Shown: positions 17,861 to 25,662 of the stretch, in pieces
Numbering within the stretch: position 1 is the stretch's first letter
How the letters are laid out: each line of letters opens with the position of its first letter
Assembly (NCBI RefSeq): GCF_017551775.1
Contig: NZ_JAFZKX010000093.1
Location: 1-55,294, forward strand
Origin: Fibrobacter sp.
Lineage (GTDB): Bacteria; Fibrobacterota; Fibrobacteria; Fibrobacterales; Fibrobacteraceae
Length of the DNA: 55,294 bases
Direction: 5' to 3'
Made by a program: the position numbers and the translations under genes
Notes under the pieces: generated by a model
Told to the model about the DNA's origin: nothing
Databases searched by the model: none
Seen by the model: the letters and a program-made list of their open reading frames with translations, nothing else

Positions 17861-17861
17861 A
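17853..17861 (+). promoter_or_regulatory. Perfect DnaA box over the dnaA start codon
   Basis: TTATCCACA at 17853-17861 covers the GTG start of dnaA. DnaA binding here would block initiation of its own translation unit. It is the only perfect box I find nearby. Confidence 0.6.
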
Positions 17862-18247
17862 ATAAACCAAAAAGAGCTAGAGGGGGGCTACTAAAGGTTG
17901 GGTTTAAAAATTAGATAAAGGGGTCAGGCAAAAATCGTTCCCGAAACCGGTTCAAAAAAATTTTTTAAAAAACAGCGCAAAAAAGGCTTTTTTTACAAAA
18001 AAAATTTTTATTCCCGAATCTACCCCCATTTTTGGGGATTATAATCACGTAAGAATCAAATAATCTTCCCAATAAAAAACACAACATATCAACAGAAAAA
18101 TTTTAAACCATCCCTTGACAGAACGGGTGGTGAACAAAAAAGCACGATTTTCGACAAAATCGGCCTTTTTGCGTCAATTTGGGGCATTTTTTGTCAACGG
18201 AGGCTTGTAACTCGTTGATATTACGAAAGTTATGTAAGGTTTAAATA
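17862..18247. other. AT-rich intergenic region upstream of dnaA (possible origin, unproven)
   Basis: About 386 nt without a gene. It contains long A/T runs (17946-17975 and 17985-18015), a TATAAT-like hexamer near 18040, a C4/G4 hairpin around 18025-18040, and the terminator at 18136-18162. An AT-rich region beside dnaA is where oriC often lies, but I find only one perfect DnaA box and no box cluster, so origin function is weakly supported. Confidence 0.3.
18136..18162 (-). terminator. Terminator of the 25.1-18.2 kb operon
   Basis: CGATTTT (18145-18151) pairs with AAAATCG (18156-18162), loop CGAC. On the minus strand the stem is followed by TGCTTTTTTG. It lies about 85 nt beyond the last gene of the operon. 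A weaker T run also follows on the plus strand. Confidence 0.65.
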
Positions 18248-19681
18248 TTATTTTCTCGCGAAAACAATAAAGTTTCCATCAACATAGGCCACGGCCCATT
18301 TTGTGGATTCACGGAGGCCCTCCAGGAGGCTCTCCCAGCGGGCATAAAAACGCAGCGGAAAGACCGCCCGATCGATACCCAGGGAATCTGCATCGGAGAG
18401 AAACAGCACCGGCTCTTCGGAGTATCGCATGTACCGCTCGAAGAATTCCGCCGTCTTCAGGATGAAGCGCCCGTCTATATATATAGAATCCGCGGGGTTC
18501 ACGAAGGCAAGGTACCCGCCGGCACGGTCATCGTTGAACAGCCGGCCCGGATGCGGGTGTTCCTTCATCCAGGCGGCAGCGGAGACGGGCACGCGCTGGT
18601 ACGAGACCCAGGAATCGTAAGCGGAAACGGAACGCCCCCAAAAGCCGAGGAGGAAAGCGAGGATTACTATAGAACTTAGTTGGCAGAACTTTTTGAAACG
18701 TGGCAATTGCCCAAAGCAAGGCATGAAGACGGAAAGAAAAACGGGCAAGAAGAGCGCGAAGTTCCTTTCGGCCGAAAGCGCCATCACCGATGTTACAAAC
18801 AAAGTAGCAAGCACTACAAAGTTTTCGCGACTGCGGACCAGCTTTACGACCGCATACGCCGCCCCGAAAACAGCGAGCGCAACCATCAGCGCGCTTGCAA
18901 GGACGTTCTCGCCGGCAAGGAGAATCGTAAACGGGCTCCGGTTCTCGGCGATGCCGCTCGCGAACGCCGCCGCCGAGGGAGAAATACCGAGCAGCCTGTC
19001 CAGAAGCCCGAACGGGTACAGGAAAATCGAGACGCCGTCCCCGTGCAAGAAGGGCATCGCGAACAGGAGCAAAACAAACAGAGTAGGGAAAGCCGCATCG
19101 GCAGCACGCACGCGCCCGGCCCGTTTCATGCGTTCCGCGACGACGGGCAGCACGCACAACGCCGCGAACAGCGGGCCCAGAATGTAGAGCCCCTGGAAAC
19201 GGCACCACACCCACTGCAAGGCAAGTACCGCAAACGCAACCGCATAAACCTTCAGGTCGGCCCGGCGCTCAAGACGCGGGAGCAGCCACGGAAGCGCATT
19301 CCAGTACACCCCGAGAAACAGGAGCGAAAAGAGCACAGGGCGCATTTCGAACTGGAAGCGGAACACGAACAGGATAACAGCCGCAAGCGCGACCGGGAGC
19401 GGGTTGCGGAAAACGTCGATACGCCTCCCCCGCATAAAAAGCGCGAACACGCCGCCCCACATCACCGCCTTGAAAACAACAAGCAGGGGCGCGCCCCCGA
19501 TGCAGTACACCGCGTACATCACCTGCTGGAAAAACTCATGGATATTCACCATGCCCGCACGCGACGGGCTCCAGGTCACCACCCACTCACGCGCACAGGC
19601 GAGATGCCACCAGATATCGGTATCCGTCAGGGGGAACAGCGCGAAAAGCAGCGCCAAGAGCGGGACCGCAATCCAATTCAT
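18248..19681 (-). CDS. Polytopic membrane protein, possible GT-C-like glycosyltransferase
   Basis: 477 residues. About ten hydrophobic helices are followed by a soluble C-terminal domain of about 110 residues (SAAAWMKEHPHPGRLFNDDRAGGYLAF ... IYIDGRF). An acidic pair near the N-terminus in the first extracellular loop (LTDTDIWWHL) and the helix-then-periplasmic-domain layout resemble GT-C glycosyltransferases. This is architectural resemblance, not a motif match. Its start overlaps the stop of the TIGR02171-like gene by 4 nt (ATGA), making it the last gene of an operon with the AlgX-like and SirB1-like genes. A hairpin terminator follows. Confidence 0.7.
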   Translation of the reverse strand: MNWIAVPLLALLFALFPLTDTDIWWHLACAREWVVTWSPSRAGMVNIHEFFQQVMYAVYCIGGAPLLVVFKAVMWGGVFALFMRGRRIDVFRNPLPVALAAVILFVFRFQFEMRPVLFSLLFLGVYWNALPWLLPRLERRADLKVYAVAFAVLALQWVWCRFQGLYILGPLFAALCVLPVVAERMKRAGRVRAADAAFPTLFVLLLFAMPFLHGDGVSIFLYPFGLLDRLLGISPSAAAFASGIAENRSPFTILLAGENVLASALMVALAVFGAAYAVVKLVRSRENFVVLATLFVTSVMALSAERNFALFLPVFLSVFMPCFGQLPRFKKFCQLSSIVILAFLLGFWGRSVSAYDSWVSYQRVPVSAAAWMKEHPHPGRLFNDDRAGGYLAFVNPADSIYIDGRFILKTAEFFERYMRYSEEPVLFLSDADSLGIDRAVFPLRFYARWESLLEGLRESTKWAVAYVDGNFIVFARK

Positions 19682-22368
19682 TTAGAATCCAGTTTTACAA
19701 GCACGGAATCAAGCCGGACAGACAGCACCCTCGCACCGTAACGGTTGAGATGGTCATCGTTTTCCGCCATCGACGAGGTGTAATCGTGCTTGCCCATCTT
19801 GTTTTCATCTACTAGGTGGAAATTGTCGTACTTCTTTTCCAGCGCGGATATCTTCGCGATAAGTTCCGGAGCCTCGCTGCGCGCAATTCCATAGCGGCCG
19901 AACGCTCCCGTCTTCCTATAATTGGGATTCTGCGGGAAAATAACCCCAATGACTTTGACACCGTGTTCGCCGGCAAGTTTCACCATATCTTCTAGGATAT
20001 CCACGTTGGCGTCAAAGCGATCTGGGAGGTAATGGTTCCACAAACTGTCCTGCAAGATAGTAGGCTTCTCCAGCCAGCCCGGACCCGACGACACCATGAG
20101 CCCGCGGTGATACATAATCCGGTCCGCCTCCTCGCTCCCGACTGCTGCCCTGGTGTATTCCAGTATCCGCGCATCACGATCGTCCTTCCAGTAATTATGA
20201 TTTTCGTCATAGACGAATCCCGGATAGAATTTATACCTGTCGTAGAAGAAATTATCGGAAGTTGAATCCTTCCACCAGAAATCGATATCCAGGGAAACGA
20301 TGATATAGCGCAGCCTGTCCACATTGCCAAGGACATAGCGTTCGAAAAGCGCACGGGAAACAGCCATGGAATTCGGAGTCTGTGCCAAGTTCACCGCAAA
20401 GTAATGCTTCAAGGCAACCGGGTCCACCGCCGCCAGCGGGCGCGAGGAACCGAGAATCACCACGTCGGCCGTATCGCGGTACTGCCACAACAGTTCAAGC
20501 TTATAACGGTAAAGGGACATCTCCATGCTACCGCCGGCGAACATGTAGGCACCCGCACTATCCTGCACCAAGGTATCCTTTCCCGCGAGCACAGGCTTCT
20601 CGCCAATCCACAAATCCGGATACGTGACGTCGTTCCCTTCCACAAGTTCCGTAATCGACGAATCCTTCAAATTGACCGTAACAATCTTGCCGTGCGCCCC
20701 GTTCTTGTCCACAAGCGTCGCAACCACGACATCCTCGTTCGAAGTCCATTCCGTATGGTCAAACGTGTACGACGCCGGCGACGGCACGCCCTGTACAAGA
20801 TTCCCGAGGCTATCGGCCACAAGGAGCATTTCGTGCGTCCCGTATTGCTTCCCGGTGAAGTCCCTACCGGTCCGTCCACCGAAATCCAGGAACAGCGTGC
20901 GCTTGCTCCCATCCTGAGCCAGGCTCGCATTGCACGCCTGTTCGCCGCCGTACCACAATTCTTCTTCGGATTCCTCGAGCAGAGTCTTTCCTTCCTTCGC
21001 GCGTTTTGCACGCAGCAGGCGCGCACCGGTAACGGCCAGGCGCCAGTCCTCGCTGATTCCGCCATGATAGGCGCCGCCGAAAAGTTTCGAATCTTCCCTG
21101 AAGGCCGCATTTCCAAAAACGACCTGCCAGGTCGAGGCCGCATGGAAAGCAGCATCGTCCTTGTTGTTCCCAGAATAATCCACGAAAACGACCACCGTAT
21201 CGCCGCTATCCAGCACGCGCCAACGGGGAATCGCTCCCGAAAAACCCCTGAGCCTCTTCACGACCCCGCTAGCGATATCCAAGGAGCGGACAAAAATCGT
21301 CGACTTGTCCGAAGAAACGCCTTCCGGCACGGTCGAGAAAGCCACATACCTGCCATCGGGAGATATGGCCGGATGGTAGACTTCCATGGTATCGACAATC
21401 TCGTGCACCACCGGATCCCCGCCGATAAAATTGACAAACATGAGATTGCCCGAAGCTTCGTTCCTGAAAACAAGCTTCGCTTCCATGGTACCGAAAATCG
21501 AGCGAAACTCTTCGGAGGTTATCAGCACCTTCACGTCGTCGTGAACGATATAGCCCCTATAGTCCGTCATGACCGGATTCGGAATGGCGCCGTACGCGAT
21601 ACGGAACCCGATATAGTCCATCCTCAAGTCAGCCGTCACAGGATACACATCGCTCCTGTCGTACACGTGGACATCTGCGGAATCGTCCCTGAAGGAGCCG
21701 CCCTTCAAAATTCTCGTATTGAGGAATCCGCCACCGAAAATCCCCACATAATTTTCCAGGGTCGTATCCCTGTAACCGCCGAGCCAGTCGTTCACCCATT
21801 CCTTGACACCGCCGGCAAAATCGCAGGGGACCGTCGGCTTCTCGCCACACGCCTTTTTCCAGTTGTTCTCCGCGACCAGCGTCCATTCCGCCTCGGTCGG
21901 CAACCTGAACGCGTCGACATCGAACCGGGTAGAAAAATCGAGCATCGAGACGCAGTGCCCATCGTCATCAATCACAGCCTTCGTATAAGTATACACCGTA
22001 TCCAACCCGTGCTTTTTGCTCAAGGCGTTCGCATACAGGACCGCATCGAAAAAAGTCACGTTCGAGACCGGCTGGTTCTTCAGCTCGGAATCGAAATGGA
22101 TTCCACGAACCTTCCCGTATTCACCGAAGGTGACTTCACGCTTGCCGATGTAGAAGTCATACGAAAATTCCACGCGCATGGAAGGCTTCACCGTAGGCAA
22201 GGCCTCAACATCATTCGTCCCGAGATTCACGCTCTTGTCCGATGCGTGAACAAGAACCATTCCGTCGTCAAGGGAAAAAGGCTCGTAGTTGTTGAGAGAG
22301 TTGACCGATTCCGAATTAGAGCATCCAGCAATCAAAGCAAGGACAATCAAAAGAAAGATTCGCACCAT
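19678..22368 (-). CDS. Large lipoprotein of the Fibrobacter paralogous family TIGR02171 type
   Basis: 896 residues. The signal peptide MVRIFLLIVLALIAGC has its lipid-attachment Cys at 16. Three regions are visible. Residues about 30-260 look like a formylglycine-generating-enzyme/sulfatase-modifying fold (YIGKREVTFGEYGKV, FRLPTEAEWTLVAEN, GGVKEWVNDWLGG, LKGGSFRDD). The middle has TolB-like propeller repeats (YHPAISPDGRYVAFST). The last 330 residues look SGNH-like (VVILGSSRPLAAVD, distal ENDDHLN). Length, lipidation and this architecture fit the family described as paralogues in F. succinogenes, function unknown. ATG at 22368 chosen for the signal peptide. It sits 58 nt after the SirB1-like gene and overlaps the membrane-protein gene. 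Confidence 0.82.
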   Translation of the reverse strand: MVRIFLLIVLALIAGCSNSESVNSLNNYEPFSLDDGMVLVHASDKSVNLGTNDVEALPTVKPSMRVEFSYDFYIGKREVTFGEYGKVRGIHFDSELKNQPVSNVTFFDAVLYANALSKKHGLDTVYTYTKAVIDDDGHCVSMLDFSTRFDVDAFRLPTEAEWTLVAENNWKKACGEKPTVPCDFAGGVKEWVNDWLGGYRDTTLENYVGIFGGGFLNTRILKGGSFRDDSADVHVYDRSDVYPVTADLRMDYIGFRIAYGAIPNPVMTDYRGYIVHDDVKVLITSEEFRSIFGTMEAKLVFRNEASGNLMFVNFIGGDPVVHEIVDTMEVYHPAISPDGRYVAFSTVPEGVSSDKSTIFVRSLDIASGVVKRLRGFSGAIPRWRVLDSGDTVVVFVDYSGNNKDDAAFHAASTWQVVFGNAAFREDSKLFGGAYHGGISEDWRLAVTGARLLRAKRAKEGKTLLEESEEELWYGGEQACNASLAQDGSKRTLFLDFGGRTGRDFTGKQYGTHEMLLVADSLGNLVQGVPSPASYTFDHTEWTSNEDVVVATLVDKNGAHGKIVTVNLKDSSITELVEGNDVTYPDLWIGEKPVLAGKDTLVQDSAGAYMFAGGSMEMSLYRYKLELLWQYRDTADVVILGSSRPLAAVDPVALKHYFAVNLAQTPNSMAVSRALFERYVLGNVDRLRYIIVSLDIDFWWKDSTSDNFFYDRYKFYPGFVYDENHNYWKDDRDARILEYTRAAVGSEEADRIMYHRGLMVSSGPGWLEKPTILQDSLWNHYLPDRFDANVDILEDMVKLAGEHGVKVIGVIFPQNPNYRKTGAFGRYGIARSEAPELIAKISALEKKYDNFHLVDENKMGKHDYTSSMAENDDHLNRYGARVLSVRLDSVLVKLDSK

Positions 22369-22426
22369 TGAGGTAAATCTAAAAAAATTGAATGTCCTGC
22401 GCCAGTGGGCATTGCCCGCGAAGCCA

Positions 22427-23173
22427 TCACAAATGGTCGGGAAGCCGACTTTTCGCAATTTCACGATTCACGCCGATTCCCGGATAAGCCGGAAAAAGGT
22501 CATCAGCGAGCCTGTACCAGCGAAGGGCGCGGCTCACATCGGAATCCAGGTAGAGATTCCCGATATCGAAAGCGGCAAGGCCGGCAAGTTCACGAGCGCC
22601 GAGCGGCTTGAATTCGAGACCGCTCCAATTGCCGTCGCGGTATTTTTCGCGGTATTCGTCATCGGTATAGGAATAGCCACGCCTGTTGGGCTCCAGGTTT
22701 ACGGGAGGCTTGCCAGCGGGAGCGTACCGCAAAAATACATGTCCGGGCAAGAGTATCGCCTGCAGCGGAATTTGCCGGGCTTCGGCTGCCATCATCGCAA
22801 GCCAGGCAAGCCCGAGGCAGCCGGAGCGGCGCGTTTCGAGAACGCGCAGCGGGAGTACCGCGTCGTGTGCCACGGCGCCCTCTCCCGCCCCGGCAAATTC
22901 GATATTCCAGAATTCCCACAGGAGCGACTTCAGCGAGCCGAGGGTATCGTGCGTTACAGACAAACTGCTGTCATAAAAAGCGAGTCCCTCGCGCCACGCG
23001 GGTACCGAATCGACACACCACGGGTCCCGTTCCTCGAAGGTACACGCCATTTCCGCATACGTCACGTCTTCGGGTCGCACCGTCCACAGGAGCAGCGCGA
23101 GCGAAGCCGAAAGCAGCAACAGGAAAATCGGCCAAAAATACCGCGAGAACAGGGAATGGAGTCGGGCGAACAT
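22427..23173 (-). CDS. Membrane-anchored SirB1/transglutaminase-like protein
   Basis: 248 residues. One N-terminal membrane anchor (YFWPIFLLLLSASLALLLW) is followed by a periplasmic domain. The stretch TRRSGCLGLAWLAMMAAEARQIPLQ, then ILLPGHVFLRYAPAG and NLEPNRRG, matches the SirB1 N-terminal/transglutaminase-like pattern, with Cys and His in the expected places; the third position is Asn-Leu-Glu rather than a clear Asp. The C-terminus resembles a single TPR-like helix pair (ALRWYRLADDLFPAYPG). It lies between the AlgX-like and TIGR02171-like genes with gaps of 16 and 58 nt. Enzymatic activity is uncertain. Confidence 0.7.
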   Translation of the reverse strand: MFARLHSLFSRYFWPIFLLLLSASLALLLWTVRPEDVTYAEMACTFEERDPWCVDSVPAWREGLAFYDSSLSVTHDTLGSLKSLLWEFWNIEFAGAGEGAVAHDAVLPLRVLETRRSGCLGLAWLAMMAAEARQIPLQAILLPGHVFLRYAPAGKPPVNLEPNRRGYSYTDDEYREKYRDGNWSGLEFKPLGARELAGLAAFDIGNLYLDSDVSRALRWYRLADDLFPAYPGIGVNREIAKSRLPDHL

Positions 23174-23189
23174 CCTATCTCGTCGAGTC

Positions 23190-25136
23190 TTATTTCAGGG
23201 CGTCCCATTCCATCGGGGATTGCCAGAAGTCACGAGCGGTCATCATGTAAATGACGAGCCTCTTGCTCTGCATATCCTTCTTCATCTTCATCATGCGGTG
23301 GTAAACACCGGGGCCGCCGCCCCAGCTGGTAAGCACCTGCACGTCGAGCCCAGTCGCGAACGCGAGCAGGGAACCCGGCCCGCCGCTCTTCTGGTCGACC
23401 GATTCGAACACGCCCGTGAACGAATCGCCCATCAAGAGGATAGGCGCATTCTTGCCGCCCTTGTAGGGTTCAGCGCCCTTGAGAATCTTCATCACGGGCA
23501 GCGTATCCGCCGGATACTTCGATTTTTCCGCATCGGGCAGGTGCGCCACCAGGTCGCCTTCGCGCAGTGTCGTCGTTTCCTGCATGTTGAGAGAACCCGG
23601 CTTCGCTCCGGCATCGGCATACCAGGCATACTGCGTCACGCGGGATGCCAGCTGTTCCATGGCGGCAAGCATTCCGGGGAGAGCCCAGTGCGTATCGTAG
23701 CGCTGGTAGCTAAAGCGCGGCGGTTCATCGCCAGCCTTGGCCGCCATGAGCGACGGGTAGATATCGAGCACGTCGAGGCCCGCGGCAAGCATCTCGCGGG
23801 TGAATTCGCGACCCGCGGGATTCACGCAGAGGTCGGCGGGCGTCCCAGCCACAAGGCGTTCCGCGTAGATTTCTTCCTTCACGGGCACGGGAACCACAAG
23901 CAACTGCACTCCGATAGAATCCAGGTAGTTCTTGAGTTCCAGCAGGCGCGGGAGCGGGTTGTGCAGGCTATCCTGCCCCGTTATCTTGTCAGCAAGCAGG
24001 TAGTTCGCATTGCGGCGGAACCAGAGGAACGTTTCCGCAGAAGATGCACCCGAAGTCGCCCAGGCGTTCTGTTCCTTCGGGAGTTTTGCAAGTGTCTGCG
24101 CAAGCGCCGTCTTGAACTTTTCCGTTTCCGCATTCACGGGGCAGCTGCCTTCCAGCGAAGCGAGCGTCTGCAGCCTGAAAGAGGAATCCGTATCAAGCAC
24201 GCGATTCACCGGTACCACCTCGCCAGCAGCCGCCAGGGAATCGGCGACAGCCTTCGCGCGAATCTGCTCTTCGGTCAGGCGGAACGCGGGCACTTCGAAA
24301 GCGACCCACATGGCCTTCCCCATCGGGTTTCCGCGCATTACGGCGAACGGCTGGTTCATGGAACCCGCAGGCCAGAAATCGCCCGGCGTATGCTGTTCCA
24401 AATCGGTATTGAGCGTCGGGTACCAATAAGACGAAAGCGTGCGCGCCCAGTTCATGGCGTCATCCGCATTCATTTCCGCCGTCAGGTAGTAATTGAGAAC
24501 CTCGGCGGTCTCCCCATGCGATACAAACTTCAACTTTCCGTAGAAAGCGCTACGTCCCGTCCAGGGAGCAGGCGTAACTTCGGCCCACCACTCCACGGAA
24601 CCATCGCTCATCGGCACGCCCCAGAGGCGGCTCACCGTCTGGAAAGCGCGGAACACATCGGGCTCATCCCACTTGACGGCCTCAACCGCATTGAGGACCT
24701 GCGAAAGCGAATCATTACCCGTCTGCGCGTAGAGAATCTTGGAAAGCGGTTCCCACGCCACGGGCGCCGCGGTCTGCGCAATCGCAGGCACAGAACCAGA
24801 AACGGAATCGAGCATCGGGAACGGATAATCCGCAATCTTTGCGCCCGCCATCTTGCCCGTGTAATTTTCGGGCTTTTCGTCCTTGCCGGCAAGGCGAATC
24901 GGGTTTGCGAAATAGGCGGCGAAATCGAGCGCTGCAAGAGTCGGCTTCGCGACAACACGCACCTGACGGTCCGCGTCGATAATTTTTATTTCGAACGCAG
25001 TAGCTGCGGGATCCTGGCCAGGAACCACCACGGCAGCGGATTGCGCGGGAGCATCGCCCTGATTTGCCGGTGCAGAAGCGCAAGCACTCAGCCCGAAAGA
25101 AATCGCGACGGCACAAAGCCCATAGATAAACTTCAT
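23190..25136 (-). CDS. Lipoprotein with AlgX/AlgJ-type SGNH domain
   Basis: 648 residues. Lipoprotein signal MKFIYGLCAVAISFGLSAC, then an Ala/Pro linker. The C-terminal 300 residues match the AlgX/AlgJ SGNH-like hydrolase fold: NANYLLADKITGQDS, LKNYLDSIGVQLLVVPVP, YQRYDTHWALPG (catalytic Asp and His) and LLMGDSFTGVF (nucleophile Ser). Such proteins transfer acetyl groups to secreted polysaccharides together with a membrane MBOAT acyltransferase; none is encoded in the window. The N-terminal 300 residues are unassigned. GGTGG 8 nt before the ATG serves as ribosome binding site and is part of a hairpin. First gene of a four-gene operon. Confidence 0.82.
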   Translation of the reverse strand: MKFIYGLCAVAISFGLSACASAPANQGDAPAQSAAVVVPGQDPAATAFEIKIIDADRQVRVVAKPTLAALDFAAYFANPIRLAGKDEKPENYTGKMAGAKIADYPFPMLDSVSGSVPAIAQTAAPVAWEPLSKILYAQTGNDSLSQVLNAVEAVKWDEPDVFRAFQTVSRLWGVPMSDGSVEWWAEVTPAPWTGRSAFYGKLKFVSHGETAEVLNYYLTAEMNADDAMNWARTLSSYWYPTLNTDLEQHTPGDFWPAGSMNQPFAVMRGNPMGKAMWVAFEVPAFRLTEEQIRAKAVADSLAAAGEVVPVNRVLDTDSSFRLQTLASLEGSCPVNAETEKFKTALAQTLAKLPKEQNAWATSGASSAETFLWFRRNANYLLADKITGQDSLHNPLPRLLELKNYLDSIGVQLLVVPVPVKEEIYAERLVAGTPADLCVNPAGREFTREMLAAGLDVLDIYPSLMAAKAGDEPPRFSYQRYDTHWALPGMLAAMEQLASRVTQYAWYADAGAKPGSLNMQETTTLREGDLVAHLPDAEKSKYPADTLPVMKILKGAEPYKGGKNAPILLMGDSFTGVFESVDQKSGGPGSLLAFATGLDVQVLTSWGGGPGVYHRMMKMKKDMQSKRLVIYMMTARDFWQSPMEWDALK

Positions 25137-25168
25137 AAAAAAATCCACCAGAAAAATGTTTCTGGTGG
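25137..25168 (-). terminator. Perfect hairpin terminator that includes the AlgX-like gene's ribosome binding site
   Basis: CCACCAGAAA (25145-25154) pairs perfectly with TTTCTGGTGG (25159-25168), 4-nt loop. On the minus strand the stem is followed by a run of seven T, then the ATG at 25136. The 3' arm contains GGTGG, the Shine-Dalgarno sequence of the AlgX-like gene. Confidence 0.8.
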
Positions 25169-25200
25169 AAATATAACTTTAAATTCAGCGCGACAGGATT

Positions 25201-25653
25201 TTAAGATGCGTTCTGGGAATTGTCGTGATTCGAATCCCTTGTTTTTAGCGTTTCTATGCGGTGATTCAGCAATTCAGTCACCTGCGGAATCAGCGAATCC
25301 TTGATGCGTTCGAGGTACAGGCACTGCAACTGAATCATGCGGTCGCGATGGCGCCCGGCGTGCTCCTGAATCCAGTTGCTCACGGCCGCCTGCCTGTTTT
25401 CGAGTTGGCTGCGCAATGTCTGTTGTATAAACGTTCGCTGTACTTCCATATAACGGTGCATATTAAAAGGAAGACGGTATGTGCGAATAAACTGCTTTAA
25501 AAGCTCCAGAAGCGAGAGGTTTGCGTCTTTATGGGCATCAACGAACTTCTTCAAATCGTCCAAATGATCCCTGAAAAAAGGCACTATAGCCGCATCGTCA
25601 ATCTGGTAAAGTTCAAGCTCGTCTTGCTTTTTTGTTGCTTCATCAACAGCCAT
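25201..25653 (-). CDS. Small, mostly helical cytoplasmic protein, unknown
   Basis: 150 residues, charged and rich in predicted alpha-helix, with no signal peptide or membrane segment. Blocks such as DDAAIVPFFRDHLDDLKKFVD and LENRQAAVSNWIQEHAGRH suggest amphipathic helices or coiled coil. I recognise no family. It begins 9 nt after the trhP stop codon and ends before a perfect hairpin terminator, so it is most likely the second gene of a trhP unit. No strong Shine-Dalgarno is visible, consistent with coupling to upstream translation. Confidence 0.65.
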   Translation of the reverse strand: MAVDEATKKQDELELYQIDDAAIVPFFRDHLDDLKKFVDAHKDANLSLLELLKQFIRTYRLPFNMHRYMEVQRTFIQQTLRSQLENRQAAVSNWIQEHAGRHRDRMIQLQCLYLERIKDSLIPQVTELLNHRIETLKTRDSNHDNSQNAS

Positions 25654-25662
25654 GCTACAAAT

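Noticed and set aside
17862-18247. Firm call of oriC
   Set aside because: Only one perfect DnaA box and no cluster; AT-richness alone is not enough.
20404-22371. Plus-strand reading frame of 655 codons
   Set aside because: Antisense to the TIGR02171-like gene; high GC at third positions creates long open shadows in this genome.
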